A stretch of 64,000 bases of DNA from Phascolarctobacterium sp. ET69. Its GTDB lineage: Bacteria; Bacillota; Negativicutes; Acidaminococcales; Acidaminococcaceae. Shown here piece by piece: positions 7,633 to 17,989 of this stretch; within the stretch, counting starts at the first letter, position 1; each line of letters opens with the position of its first letter. The notes under the pieces were generated by a model. That model worked only from the letters and a program-made list of their open reading frames with translations, was not told the DNA's origin and did not search any database. Where the stretch lies: positions 434,001 to 498,000 of the forward strand of contig NZ_JAMBLR010000002.1 in assembly GCF_023336935.1 (NCBI RefSeq), written 5' to 3'. A program made the position numbers and the translations under genes.

Positions 7633-7660
7633 CAGCAGAGCGAAAGCTCTGCTGTGTTTG
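7633..7660 (+). terminator. Hairpin between rpmE and yqhQ
   Basis: CAGCAGAGC (7633-7641) pairs with GCTCTGCTG (7646-7654) around a GAAA tetraloop, followed by TGTTTGT. The stem is strong but the T-run is poor, so it may be a partial terminator or an mRNA-stabilising stem. Confidence 0.5.
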
Positions 7661-7687
7661 TATATGGAGTTTGTTTGAGGGAATATT

Positions 7688-8614
7688 ATGAATAAGAAAC
7701 CAAATGTTGGCGGACAGGCTGTAATAGAAGGCGTAATGATGCGCGGAAAAACGCATGTTGCCGTTGCCGTAAGGCAGCCGGATGGTGAAATTTCCGTTGA
7801 TGTGCGCCCGGTAAACAGTATTTCCGACCGCTATCCAATACTAAAAAAACCGTTTTTGCGCGGCGTTGTGTCGCTTGTAGAATCGCTCGTTATGGGTATG
7901 AAGGCGCTGGCTTATTCGGCGCAGGTATCGGGCGATGAAGACGAAAAGCTTGATTCCAAAGAGATGGCGCTGACCATTGCCGTTTCGGCAGGGCTTGCCA
8001 TTTTGCTCTTTATAGTTATTCCCACCTGGTCAATGCGCTTTTTAACAGGCATTACCCAGGACCACATGGCTTTGAATTTAGCAGAAGGTGTGCTGCGTAT
8101 GGCAATTTTTCTGGCATATATCGCGGCAATTTCTTCGATGAATGATATTCAGCGCGTGTTCCAGTATCACGGAGCTGAACATAAAACCATTTACACTTAT
8201 GAAGCGGGCCTGCCTTTAAAGGTAGAAAACGTGCGCCCGTTCAGCACGCTGCACCCACGCTGCGGCACCAACTTTTTGATGATTGTCATGCTGATAAGCA
8301 TGTTTATTTTTACTTTTCTTGGCTGGCCAAGCCTTTTGGAGCGTATTGCTTCGCGTATTATTTTAATGCCTGTAATTGCAGGCGTAAGCTATGAGCTTAT
8401 CCGTTATGCCGGTGCGCATACCGATAACCCGCTGGTACGCATTGCCATTACGCCGGGGCTTTTGCTGCAAAAATTAACCACGCGCCAGCCGGATGACAGC
8501 CAGATTGAAGTGGCGATTGCTTCGCTGAAAGCGGTTGTGCCGCCGGAAGATTTGGCGCAGGAACCGGAAACTTGCCCGGAAGAAAAATTAGTAGGAGAAC
8601 CTAATGCAGGATAA
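7688..8614 (+). CDS. yqhQ: DUF1385 membrane protein YqhQ
   Basis: A 308-residue protein of the DUF1385 family. The signature [15 protein letters not shown] is at residues 8-22, and the conserved EHKTIYTYE and LHPRCGTNF segments follow. Several hydrophobic helices lie in the middle (about residues 100-160 and 195-250). The biochemical role is not established. It overlaps prfA by 11 bases, so the two are cotranscribed and probably translationally coupled. Confidence 0.92.
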   Translation: MNKKPNVGGQAVIEGVMMRGKTHVAVAVRQPDGEISVDVRPVNSISDRYPILKKPFLRGVVSLVESLVMGMKALAYSAQVSGDEDEKLDSKEMALTIAVSAGLAILLFIVIPTWSMRFLTGITQDHMALNLAEGVLRMAIFLAYIAAISSMNDIQRVFQYHGAEHKTIYTYEAGLPLKVENVRPFSTLHPRCGTNFLMIVMLISMFIFTFLGWPSLLERIASRIILMPVIAGVSYELIRYAGAHTDNPLVRIAITPGLLLQKLTTRQPDDSQIEVAIASLKAVVPPEDLAQEPETCPEEKLVGEPNAG

Positions 8615-9671
8615 ATTACAGGCACTTGAAGATAAATATCTTGATTTGGAAGCAAAAATAAGCGACCCCGATGTAATTGCCAATCAGGCAGAATGGCAGA
8701 AATACGCGCGCGCGCATGCTAAACTGACCGACGTTGTTGCCGCTTACCGCGAATATAAAATTTTGGATAAAGCCAGAGAAGAAGCGGAAGAAATTATTGC
8801 CGACGGCAGCGACAGGGAACTTGCGGCAATGGCGCAGGAGGAACTGAAAGAACTTAAGCCGCAGCTGGCAGAATATGAAGAACGGCTTAAAATTTTGCTT
8901 TTGCCTTCCGACCCCAACGACGACAAGAACGCTATTGTGGAAATCCGCGGCGGTGCGGGCGGCGAGGAAGCGGCACTATTTGCAGGCGTATTGTTCCGCA
9001 TGTATCAGCATTATGCTGAAAGCCGCCGCTGGAGCCTTGAAATAATGGATGCCAGTCCGACGGAGCTCGGCGGGTTTAAGGAAATAGTTTTTCAGCTGAG
9101 CGGCCAGGGCGTTTTTGGGCGCATGAAGTTTGAAAGCGGCGTACACCGCGTGCAGCGCGTGCCGGAAACCGAATCGCAGGGGCGCGTGCATACTTCCACC
9201 GTTACGGTGGCGGTGCTGCCGGAAGCAGAAGAAGTGGATATTGACATTAACCCGGCTGATTTAAGGATTGATACTTACCGTGCGGGCGGCGCAGGCGGCC
9301 AGTACGTAAACAAAACCGAATCGGCTGTGCGTATAACGCATATACCTACCGGCATTGTAGCGCAGTGCCAGGACGAAAAATCGCAGCTTAAAAACCGCGA
9401 AAAATGTATGCGCGTGCTCCGCAGCCGTGTTTTGGAAATGGAACAGGAAAAGCAGCGCGCGGCAACGGCGCAGGACCGTAAAAGTCAGGTTGGCACCGGT
9501 GACCGCAGCGAGCGTATCCGCACTTATAACTATCCGCAGGGGCGTGTTACCGACCACCGCATTGGTTTAACCCTGCACCGTCTGGACGCAGTTTTAAACG
9601 GCGATTTGGACGAAATTTTAGACGCACTGATTACAGCGCAGCAAAGCAAGCTGCTGCAGCAGGTGAAATAA
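8604..9671 (+). CDS. prfA: Peptide chain release factor 1
   Basis: A 355-residue class I release factor. The GGQ motif, in [17 protein letters not shown], inserts into the peptidyl-transferase centre to release the peptide at UAA and UAG. The codon-recognition region [18 protein letters not shown] precedes it. Length and motifs are normal. GGAG in the end of yqhQ serves as its ribosome site. The next gene, prmC, encodes the methylase that modifies the GGQ glutamine. Confidence 0.97.
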   Translation: MQDKLQALEDKYLDLEAKISDPDVIANQAEWQKYARAHAKLTDVVAAYREYKILDKAREEAEEIIADGSDRELAAMAQEELKELKPQLAEYEERLKILLLPSDPNDDKNAIVEIRGGAGGEEAALFAGVLFRMYQHYAESRRWSLEIMDASPTELGGFKEIVFQLSGQGVFGRMKFESGVHRVQRVPETESQGRVHTSTVTVAVLPEAEEVDIDINPADLRIDTYRAGGAGGQYVNKTESAVRITHIPTGIVAQCQDEKSQLKNREKCMRVLRSRVLEMEQEKQRAATAQDRKSQVGTGDRSERIRTYNYPQGRVTDHRIGLTLHRLDAVLNGDLDEILDALITAQQSKLLQQVK

Positions 9672-9672
9672 A

Positions 9673-10575
9673 ATGACAGCAAAACCTATATGGACTATTG
9701 CTAAGGTGCTGGACTGGACAAAGCAGTATTTCGCAGAGAAAGGGTTGGAAAATCCTCGCCTGGATGCGGAAATACTGCTTTGTTCCGTTTTAAAGTGCCA
9801 GCGTATAACTTTATATGTGCATTTTGACCAGCCGCTGGAAGAACACGAGCTGGCGCAGTACCGCGGTTATGTGGCGCGGCGTGCGGCGGCTGAGCCCTTG
9901 GCGTATATTTTGGGCAGCCGCGCGTTTATGAAATACGATTTTAAAGTAACGCCGGATGTTTTGGTGCCGCGGCCGGAAACCGAACTTTTGGTTGAGTGCA
10001 CGGCAAAACTGGCGGGTTTTATTGAAAATCCGCAGATTCTTGACATAGGCACGGGCAGCGGAGCTATTATCGTTTCGCTTTTGGATATGCTTCCGGAGGC
10101 GCACGGCACGGCAGTTGACGTATCGCCGGGGGCGCTTGCCGTTGCCGGAGAAAACGCGGCAAACATTGGCGTTGCGGAGCGGCTGCAGTTTGTACGCAGC
10201 GATTTATATTCTGCGCTGCCGCGTGACGCCGTATTTGATGTGATAATTTCCAACCCTCCGTATATACCGAGCGCCGATATTGCAGGCCTTGCGGCAGACG
10301 TTAAGCGTGAGCCGCGCCTTGCGCTGGACGGCGGGGCGGACGGGCTTAATTTTTACCGCCGCATTATTGCCGGGAGTACGGCGCATTTAAAAAACGGCGG
10401 CTTTATGGCGTTTGAAATTGGCATTAACCAGGGCAGTGCCGTTGCTGATTTATGCCGCAGCCACGGTTTTGGCGTTGTGGCAGTAAGACGCGATTATGCC
10501 GGCATAGAACGGATGGTTTTTGCAGCGAAAGAAGGAACTACTTATGCAGACGCGTTATTGGAACTTGCAAAATGA
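9673..10575 (+). CDS. prmC: Release factor glutamine N5-methyltransferase
   Basis: A 300-residue S-adenosylmethionine-dependent methyltransferase that modifies the GGQ glutamine of release factors. The SAM-binding motif is LDIGTGSGAI, and the catalytic NPPY (in SNPPYIPS) is intact. The N-terminal helical domain (residues 1-90) recognises the factor. It starts one base after the prfA stop codon. Confidence 0.96.
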   Translation: MTAKPIWTIAKVLDWTKQYFAEKGLENPRLDAEILLCSVLKCQRITLYVHFDQPLEEHELAQYRGYVARRAAAEPLAYILGSRAFMKYDFKVTPDVLVPRPETELLVECTAKLAGFIENPQILDIGTGSGAIIVSLLDMLPEAHGTAVDVSPGALAVAGENAANIGVAERLQFVRSDLYSALPRDAVFDVIISNPPYIPSADIAGLAADVKREPRLALDGGADGLNFYRRIIAGSTAHLKNGGFMAFEIGINQGSAVADLCRSHGFGVVAVRRDYAGIERMVFAAKEGTTYADALLELAK

Positions 10576-11638
10576 TACGGACGGCGTAATGCTGCGCGAA
10601 GCGGCTGCGCTGATAAAACAGGGTGAAGCCGTTGCTTTCCCTACGGAAACGGTTTACGGGCTTGGCGCCGACGGCCTTAACGGCGAAGCGGTGCGCAAAA
10701 TTTTTGAAGCCAAAGGCCGCCCGAATGACAATCCGCTTATTTTGCACATTGCAGATAAAGAAGATATTTTAAAATTAACAACCGGGCTTACAAAACAGGC
10801 GCAGCTTTTAATTGAAAAGTTCTGGCCCGGGCCGCTGACGGTAATTGTTGCCAAAAGCAGTATCGTGCCTGATGAAGTAAGTGCCGGGCTGGACACGGTG
10901 GCTGTGCGTATGCCGTCGCACCCTGTGGCGGCGCAGCTTATCCGCCTTGCCGGAACGCCTGTGGCAGCGCCCTCGGCAAATTTATCGGGAAAACCGAGCC
11001 CAACCGATGCCGAAACGGTGCTTGCCGATATGCAGGGGCGCATTGCCGGTATTATCGACGGCGGCGCATGTACGGTAGGCGTGGAATCAACCATAGTTGA
11101 CACTACCGGCGAAGTGCCCGTTATTTTGCGCCCGGGCGGAATTACGCGCGAGCAGCTGGAAGAAGTTTTGGGCAGAGTGGAGCTGGACCCGGCCCTTGCC
11201 GGAGCGGAAACCTTAAAGCCGCGTGCACCGGGTATGAAGTATCGCCACTATGCGCCTAAAGCAAAAATGTATGTTGTTGAAGATAAAGAGGCGTTAAAGC
11301 TTCTGCCGCTTTTGGCAAAAGAAGCAGCCAAATTTACTACCGCAGCGGTAATTTGCGGCGGTAAAGCTGCGGAAACCATGCAGCGCGCGCAGAATTTGCA
11401 CATTTTAAACTGGGGCAGTGATACAACGGAACTTGCCGTTAAACTGTACCGCCTTTTGCGCCGGTGCGATAAGCTGGGCGTGGGCGTTATTTTTTCCGAA
11501 GGAGTAACGGAAGACGGCATTGGTCTTGCGGTTATGAACCGCATGCGCAAAGCGGCCGGGCGGCAGGTGCTTACGGCAGCCGATATTGAAGCGCTGTTAA
11601 AAAACAGTACGCAACTTAAAAGTTTTGTGTTAAAATAA
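10544..11638 (+). CDS. ywlC: L-threonylcarbamoyladenylate synthase (Sua5/YwlC)
   Basis: A 364-residue Sua5-type enzyme that makes threonylcarbamoyl-AMP for the t6A37 modification of ANN-reading tRNAs. The N-terminal YrdC domain holds AFPTETVYGLGAD and RPNDNPLILH. A C-terminal Sua5 domain follows the linker PGMKYRHYAPKAK. The start used is the ATG at 10544, behind GAAGGAAC, which overlaps the prmC end by 32 bases; the frame also opens at 10520. Confidence 0.95.
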   Translation: MQTRYWNLQNDTDGVMLREAAALIKQGEAVAFPTETVYGLGADGLNGEAVRKIFEAKGRPNDNPLILHIADKEDILKLTTGLTKQAQLLIEKFWPGPLTVIVAKSSIVPDEVSAGLDTVAVRMPSHPVAAQLIRLAGTPVAAPSANLSGKPSPTDAETVLADMQGRIAGIIDGGACTVGVESTIVDTTGEVPVILRPGGITREQLEEVLGRVELDPALAGAETLKPRAPGMKYRHYAPKAKMYVVEDKEALKLLPLLAKEAAKFTTAAVICGGKAAETMQRAQNLHILNWGSDTTELAVKLYRLLRRCDKLGVGVIFSEGVTEDGIGLAVMNRMRKAAGRQVLTAADIEALLKNSTQLKSFVLK

Positions 11639-11680
11639 CAATAATAGCAATATATTATAAAAAGACAGAGGGTGACTGTA

Positions 11681-12124
11681 ATGAAAATCGCAATGGGAAG
11701 CGATCACGGCGGTATCCATCTTAAAAACCATTTAAAAGATTATCTGGAACTTAAAGGTTACGAGGTAATTGACAAAGGCACTTATACCGAAGAATCGTGC
11801 GATTACCCGGATTATGCGGCCAAAGTAGGACATGCCGTTACCGGCGGCGAAGCCGATTTGGGCATACTTGTGTGCGGCACCGGGCTTGGCATTTCCATAG
11901 CGGCCAACAAAATTAAAGGCGTGCGCGCAGCAGTTTGCGGCGACGTATACAGTGCAAAAATGAGCCGCGAGCATAACAACGCCAATATTCTGGCTTTGGG
12001 CGAGCGCGTAACCGGCGTTGGCCTTGCCGAAATGATTGTAGATGTCTGGCTGCATACCGAATTTGCAGGTGGACGCCACGAACGCCGCGTGGAAAAGATT
12101 ATGGCGCTGGAGGCGGAAGGCTGA
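11681..12124 (+). CDS. rpiB: Ribose 5-phosphate isomerase B
   Basis: A 147-residue RpiB. The MKIAMGSDHGG start, the active-site cysteine segment VCGTGLGISIAANK and the EHNNANILALGERV segment are all present. It interconverts ribose 5-phosphate and ribulose 5-phosphate in the pentose phosphate pathway. GAGGGTGA lies 5-8 bases before the ATG at 11681, so the GTG at 11672 is not used. Its stop overlaps the next start (ATGA). Confidence 0.96.
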   Translation: MKIAMGSDHGGIHLKNHLKDYLELKGYEVIDKGTYTEESCDYPDYAAKVGHAVTGGEADLGILVCGTGLGISIAANKIKGVRAAVCGDVYSAKMSREHNNANILALGERVTGVGLAEMIVDVWLHTEFAGGRHERRVEKIMALEAEG

Positions 12125-12675
12125 TGAATAAGGAAGAACTTGCTGCCGAAGCGCAGCGGGCAGTTGAAGAACTGATAGAAGTTTCCGGCTGCCGTGCAGG
12201 TCAGGTTCTTGTTGTTGGCTGCAGCACCAGCGAAATTGTCGGCGGCAAAATAGGCACCTGCGGCTCTGAAGAAGCGGCGCAGGCAGTTTTTGCAAGCATT
12301 TATGCTGCTTCTAAAAAGCATGGGCTGTACATTGCTTTTCAGTGCTGCGAGCATTTAAACCGCGCTTTGGTAACGGAACGCGAAGCCATGGAAAAATTTG
12401 GCTGGGAAGAAGTTACCGTGCGCCCCATGCCTCATGCAGGCGGTTCTATGGCAACGGCGGCTTACGATAATTTTACTGACCCGGTAGTGGTTGAAAGTAT
12501 TAAAGCGCATCTTGGCATTGATATCGGCCAGACTTTAATCGGCATGCACCTTAAACGTGTTGCCGTGCCGGTGCGCCTTGCGCAGAAAACTATCGGCGCG
12601 GCCATAGTTACGGCAGCGCGTACACGCCCGCCCCTTATCGGCGGTGAGCGCGCGCATTACCCCGAAAAACGCTGA
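12124..12675 (+). CDS. ywlG: YwlG/TIGR01440 family protein (DUF436)
   Basis: A 183-residue protein of the YwlG family, conserved between rpiB and glyA in many Firmicutes. Conserved stretches include VLVVGCSTSEIVGGKIG, FQCCEHLNRALV and HAGGSMATAAY. The function is not established. The start overlaps the rpiB stop by one base, and it precedes glyA by 46 bases. Confidence 0.92.
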   Translation: MNKEELAAEAQRAVEELIEVSGCRAGQVLVVGCSTSEIVGGKIGTCGSEEAAQAVFASIYAASKKHGLYIAFQCCEHLNRALVTEREAMEKFGWEEVTVRPMPHAGGSMATAAYDNFTDPVVVESIKAHLGIDIGQTLIGMHLKRVAVPVRLAQKTIGAAIVTAARTRPPLIGGERAHYPEKR

Positions 12676-12721
12676 TTTTGTTAATTATACAGTTTAATAA
12701 AAAACTCATGGAGGGACTTAA

Positions 12722-13969
12722 ATGAATTTGGAAAAACTTGCAGTATGTGACCCCGAAATTGCTGCGGCTATCGGTGAAGAACTCGGACGCCAGCGCAATA
12801 AAATTGAACTGATTGCTTCCGAAAACTTTGTCAGCCCCGCAGTAATGGAAGCGATGGGCAGCGTGCTGACCAACAAATATGCGGAAGGCTATCCCGGCCA
12901 CCGCTATTACGGCGGCTGCGAATATGTGGACAAGGTAGAAACACTTGCCATTGAACGTGCAAAAAAACTGTTCGGCGCAGAACACGCCAACGTACAGGCA
13001 CATTCCGGCGCTAATGCCAATACGGCAGTATACTTTGCCTTTTTGCAGCCGGGCGACACCATTATGGGCATGGACCTGTCGCAGGGTGGGCATCTTTCCC
13101 ACGGTTCACCGGTTAATATTTCCGGCAAATATTATAATGTAGTCCCTTACGGAGTTACGCACGAAACCGAGCGCATTGATTACGACGAATTTGCGCGCAT
13201 TGCCAAAGAAGCTCAGCCGAAGCTGATTGTTGCCGGTGCAAGCGCTTATCCGCGCGTAATTGATTTTGAACGCATGGCAGAAATTGCCCACAGCGTCGGC
13301 GCTATTTTCATGGTAGATATGGCCCACATTGCAGGGCTTGTTGCAGCAGGCCTGCATCCCAGCCCGGTTCCCTATGCCGATATTGTTACCACAACCACGC
13401 ACAAAACTCTGCGCGGCCCGCGCGGCGGCCTCATTTTGTGCAAGGAAAAATATGCCAAACAAATCGACAAGGCTATTTTCCCCGGCGTGCAGGGCGGCCC
13501 GCTGATGCATGTTATCGCTGCCAAAGCAGTTGCGCTTGGCGAAGCGCTGAAACCTGAATTTAAAGAATATGCCAAACAGATTATTGCCAACTGCCAGGCT
13601 CTTGCCGAAGGCCTTATTGCCGAAGGCTTCCGCCTTGTTTCCGGCGGTACGGATAACCATCTTTTGCTGGTTGACGTGCGCGGGCAGAAAATGACCGGCA
13701 AAACCGCAGAACACCTGCTGGACGAAGTTGGCGTAACCTGCAATAAAAATACCATTCCGTTTGACCCTGAAAGCCCGTTTGTTACCAGCGGCATCCGCCT
13801 TGGCACTGCTGCCGTAACCACCCGCGGCTTTAAAGAAGCTGATATGAAAGAAGTTGCAGCTATCATCGGCCTTGTGCTTAACAACCCCGAAGATGCTGAA
13901 AAACAGGCAGAAGCAGCACAGCGCGTTGCGGCATTGTGCGCAAAATATCCAATGTATCCCATGCTGTAA
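12722..13969 (+). CDS. glyA: Serine hydroxymethyltransferase
   Basis: A 415-residue PLP enzyme converting serine plus tetrahydrofolate to glycine plus methylene-tetrahydrofolate. The PLP lysine lies in [14 protein letters not shown]. The N-terminal [10 protein letters not shown] and the [14 protein letters not shown] region are typical. Length is normal. It links one-carbon supply to the nucleotide genes just downstream (upp and dCMP deaminase). GGAGGG precedes the ATG. Confidence 0.97.
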   Translation: MNLEKLAVCDPEIAAAIGEELGRQRNKIELIASENFVSPAVMEAMGSVLTNKYAEGYPGHRYYGGCEYVDKVETLAIERAKKLFGAEHANVQAHSGANANTAVYFAFLQPGDTIMGMDLSQGGHLSHGSPVNISGKYYNVVPYGVTHETERIDYDEFARIAKEAQPKLIVAGASAYPRVIDFERMAEIAHSVGAIFMVDMAHIAGLVAAGLHPSPVPYADIVTTTTHKTLRGPRGGLILCKEKYAKQIDKAIFPGVQGGPLMHVIAAKAVALGEALKPEFKEYAKQIIANCQALAEGLIAEGFRLVSGGTDNHLLLVDVRGQKMTGKTAEHLLDEVGVTCNKNTIPFDPESPFVTSGIRLGTAAVTTRGFKEADMKEVAAIIGLVLNNPEDAEKQAEAAQRVAALCAKYPMYPML

Positions 13970-14002
13970 CAGATAATGAAATTTCCTAAGGAGGAGATTT
14001 GC

Positions 14003-14623
14003 ATGCAGATAACCGTTGTAGAACATCCCCTGATTAAACACAAACTTTCCAAAATGCGCGATATTAACTCAACTTCCCGCGATTTCCGCGAATGGCTGGA
14101 CGAAATTGCCATGCTGATGACCTACGAAGTAACGCGCGACCTTGAACTGGACGAAATGCCGGTACAGACCCCGATTTGCGAAACTACCGGCTACAAGCTG
14201 CACAACAATATCGTTGTTGTGCCCATCCTGCGCGCCGGTCTCGGCCTTTTAAGCGGCGTGCTGCGCATGATTCCGAATGCCCATGTTGGCCATATCGGTT
14301 TGTACCGCGATGAAAAAACGCTGGAGCCGCATGAATATTACTGCAAAATTCCGCCCGATAAAGACCCGATTACCATTGTTGTAGACCCGATGCTGGCAAC
14401 CGGCGGCAGTGCGGAAGCGGCAATTACCATGCTGAAAAAACGCGGTCTTAATAATATCCGCTTTATGTGCCTTGTAGCAGCACCTGAAGGCGTTGAAGTG
14501 CTGAACAAAGCACATCCCGACGTTAAAGTTTATACGGCGGCGCTGGACGAAAAGCTTAACGAGCACGGCTACATTGTGCCGGGCCTCGGCGATGCCGGCG
14601 ACCGTATTTTCGGCACGAAATGA
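14003..14623 (+). CDS. upp: Uracil phosphoribosyltransferase
   Basis: A 206-residue enzyme salvaging uracil with PRPP to UMP. It has the start [16 protein letters not shown], the PRPP loop region [17 protein letters not shown] and the uracil-binding C-terminus [17 protein letters not shown]. The longest frame begins at 13976 and runs through the ribosome site AAGGAGGAG, so the ATG at 14003 is the start. It overlaps the next gene by 4 bases. Confidence 0.97.
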   Translation: MQITVVEHPLIKHKLSKMRDINSTSRDFREWLDEIAMLMTYEVTRDLELDEMPVQTPICETTGYKLHNNIVVVPILRAGLGLLSGVLRMIPNAHVGHIGLYRDEKTLEPHEYYCKIPPDKDPITIVVDPMLATGGSAEAAITMLKKRGLNNIRFMCLVAAPEGVEVLNKAHPDVKVYTAALDEKLNEHGYIVPGLGDAGDRIFGTK

Positions 14624-15087
14624 GTATGGATACAAGGCCGGACTGGGACCACTACTTTATGGAAATTGCCCGCGTGGTAAGTAAGCGCAGCACCTGTTTG
14701 CGCCGCAGTGTAGGAGCCGTAATTGTAAAAAACAGGCAGATTGTGGCTACGGGCTACAACGGCACGCCTTCGGGGCTTGAACACTGCGCCGTTACCGGCT
14801 GCCTGCGCGAGCAGCTTAAAGTTCCTTCCGGTAAAATGCACGAACTGTGCCGCGGCATCCACGCCGAGCAAAACGCTGTTGTACAGGCGGCTTTTCACGG
14901 CGTATCGGTAAACGGCGGCACGCTGTACTGCACGCACCAGCCCTGCGTGGTATGCACAAAAATACTCATCAACGCCGGTATTAAACGCATTGTTTACGCT
15001 AATCCCTACCCGGATAAGCTGGCGGAAGAAATGCTGAAAGCATCCAAAATGGAAATTACTATTCTGGACGGCGAAACAGAAAATTAA
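14620..15087 (+). CDS. comEB: dCMP deaminase (ComEB family)
   Basis: A 155-residue zinc-dependent cytidine/deoxycytidylate deaminase. The zinc site is HAEQNAV (His plus the catalytic Glu) with PCVVC supplying two cysteines. A further Cys/His-bearing segment ([13 protein letters not shown]) is typical of the ComEB group. It would turn dCMP into dUMP for thymidylate synthesis. The start overlaps the upp stop (ATGA), so the two are coupled. Confidence 0.93.
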   Translation: MSMDTRPDWDHYFMEIARVVSKRSTCLRRSVGAVIVKNRQIVATGYNGTPSGLEHCAVTGCLREQLKVPSGKMHELCRGIHAEQNAVVQAAFHGVSVNGGTLYCTHQPCVVCTKILINAGIKRIVYANPYPDKLAEEMLKASKMEITILDGETEN

Positions 15088-15108
15088 AATTAATGTTAAA
15101 ACGTAAAG

Positions 15109-15136
15109 ACGGCAGTGCCAATCGCGGCGCTGCCGT
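15109..15136 (+). terminator. Hairpin between comEB and tagO
   Basis: ACGGCAG (15109-15115) pairs with CTGCCGT (15130-15136). There is no long T-run, so termination may be partial. The following 180 bases to tagO are AT-rich and hold a plausible TATACT -10 element near 15237, where a separate promoter could sit. Confidence 0.45.
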
Positions 15137-15318
15137 TTATGCTTATGAGGAAATTGGCGATTTTGGGGCTTCTATTAAAATTGTTACAAATCTGCAAAAA
15201 ATTTTCAAAAAAGTTGTTCAAACTGCCGATTTTTTGATATACTATTTACGATAATCTGAATTGCTCAAATTTTATAAAACTGAATTTAATTTCCGGCTTT
15301 AAGCCTCGAGGTGGGAAA

Positions 15319-16329
15319 GTGCAAGTGTATATTTTAGCGTTTATTATAGCTCTTTTAGCAAGCTGGGTTTTAACCCCTTATGTAAAAAAACTGGCTTTTC
15401 GCATCGGCGCTCTTGACAAACCGGACGGACGCAAGGTTCATCACGGCATTATGCCGCGCTTGGGGGGCCTTGCTATTTATTTGGCCTTTGTCATTGCCGT
15501 GCTTGCCACCATGCACATGACGCGCGATATTTTTGCGCTGCTTCTGGGCGGTACAGTAATTGTTATCGTCGGCATTCTGGACGACAAGTACCAGCTGCCC
15601 GCCAAAGTAAAGCTGCTGGGGCAGATTGCGGCGGCGTTTGTGCTGGTGCTGTTTGATATTAAAATCGAATGGCTGAACAATCCGTGGGGCGGTTATTTTT
15701 ACCTTGAGTATTTTTCCGTGCCGCTGACGGTTTTCTGGATTGTAAGCTTTACCAATGTTGTTAATTTGATGGATGGCCTTGACGGGCTTGCAGCCGGTGT
15801 TTCCGGCATTGCTTCGGTTACGGTCATTCTTGTTGCCCTGCAGCAGGGCTTTTACCCGGTTGCCGTTATTACGGCCGCACTTGCCGGCGGCATTATCGGC
15901 TTTATCCGCTACAACTTTAATCCGGCGAGCATTTTTATGGGCGATACCGGCAGTATGTTTATCGGTTATATGCTGGCGGCAATTTCCATTTTCGGCGCTG
16001 TAAAAAGCGCGGCCACCATTGCGCTTTTGGTGCCTGCCGTTGCGCTTGGCCTGCCTATTATGGATACCGCTTTTGCCATTGTGCGCCGCTATACCAACGG
16101 ACGCCCGATTTTTCAGCCCGACAAGGGGCATCTGCACCACCGCCTGCTCGCAATGGGCCTCAGCCAGCGCCAGGCAGTGCTTTTAATGTATGTTATCAGC
16201 GCAGTGCTGGGCATTGCCGCTATTTTGCTTACCGAAGTTGACGGTTATCTGGCTGCCGGCATTATTGCATGTATTATTTCCGGCGTCGCGCTTGGCGCCA
16301 AAAAGATAGGCATTTTAAATGACAGATAA
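15319..16329 (+). CDS. tagO: Undecaprenyl-phosphate sugar-1-phosphate transferase (TagO/WecA family)
   Basis: A 336-residue polytopic membrane enzyme (about 10-11 helices) that transfers GlcNAc-1-phosphate to undecaprenyl phosphate, starting cell-surface polymer synthesis. Catalytic landmarks are NLMDGLDGLAAG, FMGDTGSMFIGY and the cytoplasmic GHLHHRLL sugar-recognition loop. It starts at GTG (15319), with GAGGTG six bases before. It is followed 3 bases later by the start context of wecB, which makes the ManNAc nucleotide often used next. Confidence 0.93.
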   Translation: MQVYILAFIIALLASWVLTPYVKKLAFRIGALDKPDGRKVHHGIMPRLGGLAIYLAFVIAVLATMHMTRDIFALLLGGTVIVIVGILDDKYQLPAKVKLLGQIAAAFVLVLFDIKIEWLNNPWGGYFYLEYFSVPLTVFWIVSFTNVVNLMDGLDGLAAGVSGIASVTVILVALQQGFYPVAVITAALAGGIIGFIRYNFNPASIFMGDTGSMFIGYMLAAISIFGAVKSAATIALLVPAVALGLPIMDTAFAIVRRYTNGRPIFQPDKGHLHHRLLAMGLSQRQAVLLMYVISAVLGIAAILLTEVDGYLAAGIIACIISGVALGAKKIGILNDR

Positions 16330-16341
16330 GGAGTGGGATTG

Positions 16342-17499
16342 ATGGCAAAACTGAAAGTAATGACAGTTTTCGGCACACGCCCTGAAGCTATTAAGATGTG
16401 CCCGCTGGTTTTGGAAATGCGCAAACATCCTGACGAAATTGAACCACTGGTGGCTGTAACAGCACAGCACCGCGAAATGCTTGATCAGGTGCTGCACCTT
16501 TTTGGCATTACTCCCGATTATGATTTGAATATTATGAGCGCCGGGCAGACGCTGTATGACGTTACGGAAAAAGCCCTGCGCGGCTTACAGAAGGTTTTGG
16601 AAGAAGCTAAGCCGGACCTTGTTTTGGTACACGGCGATACCACTACCACTTTTGCGGGCGCTCTGGCAGCTTTTTATGCGCAGATTCCGGTAGGCCATGT
16701 TGAAGCGGGCCTGCGCACCGGCAATAAATATTCGCCGTTTCCGGAAGAGATGAACCGCAAATTAACCGGCGCACTTGCCGATTACCATTTTGCGCCTACA
16801 GCGACAAGCAAAGCCAACCTGCTGCGCGAAAACGTGCCGGAAGCAAAAATTGTAGTTACCGGCAATACCGTTATCGACGCTTTGAAAACCACCGTAAAAA
16901 AAGATTACCGCTTTGATGACGATGCGCTGCATGAAGTGCTTGACAGCGGCAAACGCCTTATTTTAATGACCACGCACCGCCGCGAAAACCTTGGCGAACC
17001 GATGCGCCATGTTTATAAAGCCCTGTGTGAAGTGCTGCGCACCCATCCCGGCGTGGAAGCAATTTTCCCGGTGCATAAAAACCCGAAGGTGCGCCAGATT
17101 GTAGATGAAGAGCTGGGGCATCTGCCGCAGGTTCACTTAATAGAGCCGCTGGACTACGAACCGTTTGCCAACCTTATGGCGCGCGTTGATATTGTGCTTA
17201 CCGACAGCGGCGGAATTCAGGAAGAAGCGCCGGCACTCGGCAAACCCGTGCTTGTGCTGCGCGATACAACCGAACGCCCCGAAGCAGTTTCGGCAGGTAC
17301 GGTAAAACTTATAGGCACTGCTTATGAAGATGTGCTGCGTGAAACCAATCTGCTTTTGGATGACGCTGCTCATTACCGCAGCATGGCAGAAGCCGTTAAC
17401 CCTTACGGCGACGGTGAAGCCTGCGCAAGGATTGTAAACCGGATTTTAAAAGAATTTGGTTTTGATGTTGAAGATTTACCCGAATTTACTGTAATTTGA
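16342..17499 (+). CDS. wecB: UDP-N-acetylglucosamine 2-epimerase (non-hydrolysing)
   Basis: A 385-residue enzyme of the WecB/MnaA family that interconverts UDP-GlcNAc and UDP-ManNAc. It has the N-terminal FGTRPEAIKMCPLV, VHGDTTTTFAGAL, GHVEAGLRTG and the C-terminal TDSGGIQEEAPALG nucleotide-binding motif. The frame opens at a GTG (16333), but the ATG at 16342 is properly spaced from AAGGAGTGGG. It pairs with tagO for envelope polysaccharide synthesis. Confidence 0.95.
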   Translation: MAKLKVMTVFGTRPEAIKMCPLVLEMRKHPDEIEPLVAVTAQHREMLDQVLHLFGITPDYDLNIMSAGQTLYDVTEKALRGLQKVLEEAKPDLVLVHGDTTTTFAGALAAFYAQIPVGHVEAGLRTGNKYSPFPEEMNRKLTGALADYHFAPTATSKANLLRENVPEAKIVVTGNTVIDALKTTVKKDYRFDDDALHEVLDSGKRLILMTTHRRENLGEPMRHVYKALCEVLRTHPGVEAIFPVHKNPKVRQIVDEELGHLPQVHLIEPLDYEPFANLMARVDIVLTDSGGIQEEAPALGKPVLVLRDTTERPEAVSAGTVKLIGTAYEDVLRETNLLLDDAAHYRSMAEAVNPYGDGEACARIVNRILKEFGFDVEDLPEFTVI

Positions 17500-17591
17500 T
17501 ATAGACAGAATTTGTGAAATATTTTAAAATAATATTAAGAAGGTATGAAGATTTCTAATATATTATGATGACGTGAAATTTGGTGAGCGCC

Positions 17592-17981
17592 ATGAATGAG
17601 AATCTGGAAAAAGTAAAACTTGCCGACAGAAAACGGCAGGAAATAGCCAGACGCATTAAAGCACGCCTTGACAGGCAGCGCCGGCAGGAACTTGAGCGCA
17701 TCAGAATGATGAACGCTTTTGCAATAGTTTCTTCGCTCGGCATGATGACTGTTATAGATTTTCTGCTTGCATACTGGGGCGGCGACTGGCTCGATAATTA
17801 TTTTCAGACGGGTGACCATTTCTGGCGCAAAATCTGCCTCGGCCTTGCGGGCCTCACGTTTTTCCTGGCGATTTTCAAGCTGATTTATTTTAAACCGCTT
17901 GACGAAAAGCCGCAGGAAGATGATAATGAACAACAAGCGGAAAATGCCGCAGTCGATAATTCAACAAAGGACATTAAATAA
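17592..17981 (+). CDS. atpZ: AtpZ/AtpI-type ATP synthase assembly protein
   Basis: A 129-residue protein with a charged N-terminal helix (residues 1-37, rich in Lys and Arg), two membrane segments around an AYWGGDWLDNYF loop and an acidic tail. This is the AtpZ layout; AtpZ acts with AtpI in assembly or stability of the c-ring and has been linked to magnesium or calcium uptake in other bacteria. The frame opens at 17580; the ATG at 17592 lies behind GGTGAG. It is the first gene of the ATP synthase operon. Confidence 0.85.
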   Translation: MNENLEKVKLADRKRQEIARRIKARLDRQRRQELERIRMMNAFAIVSSLGMMTVIDFLLAYWGGDWLDNYFQTGDHFWRKICLGLAGLTFFLAIFKLIYFKPLDEKPQEDDNEQQAENAAVDNSTKDIK

Positions 17982-17989
17982 AATATATT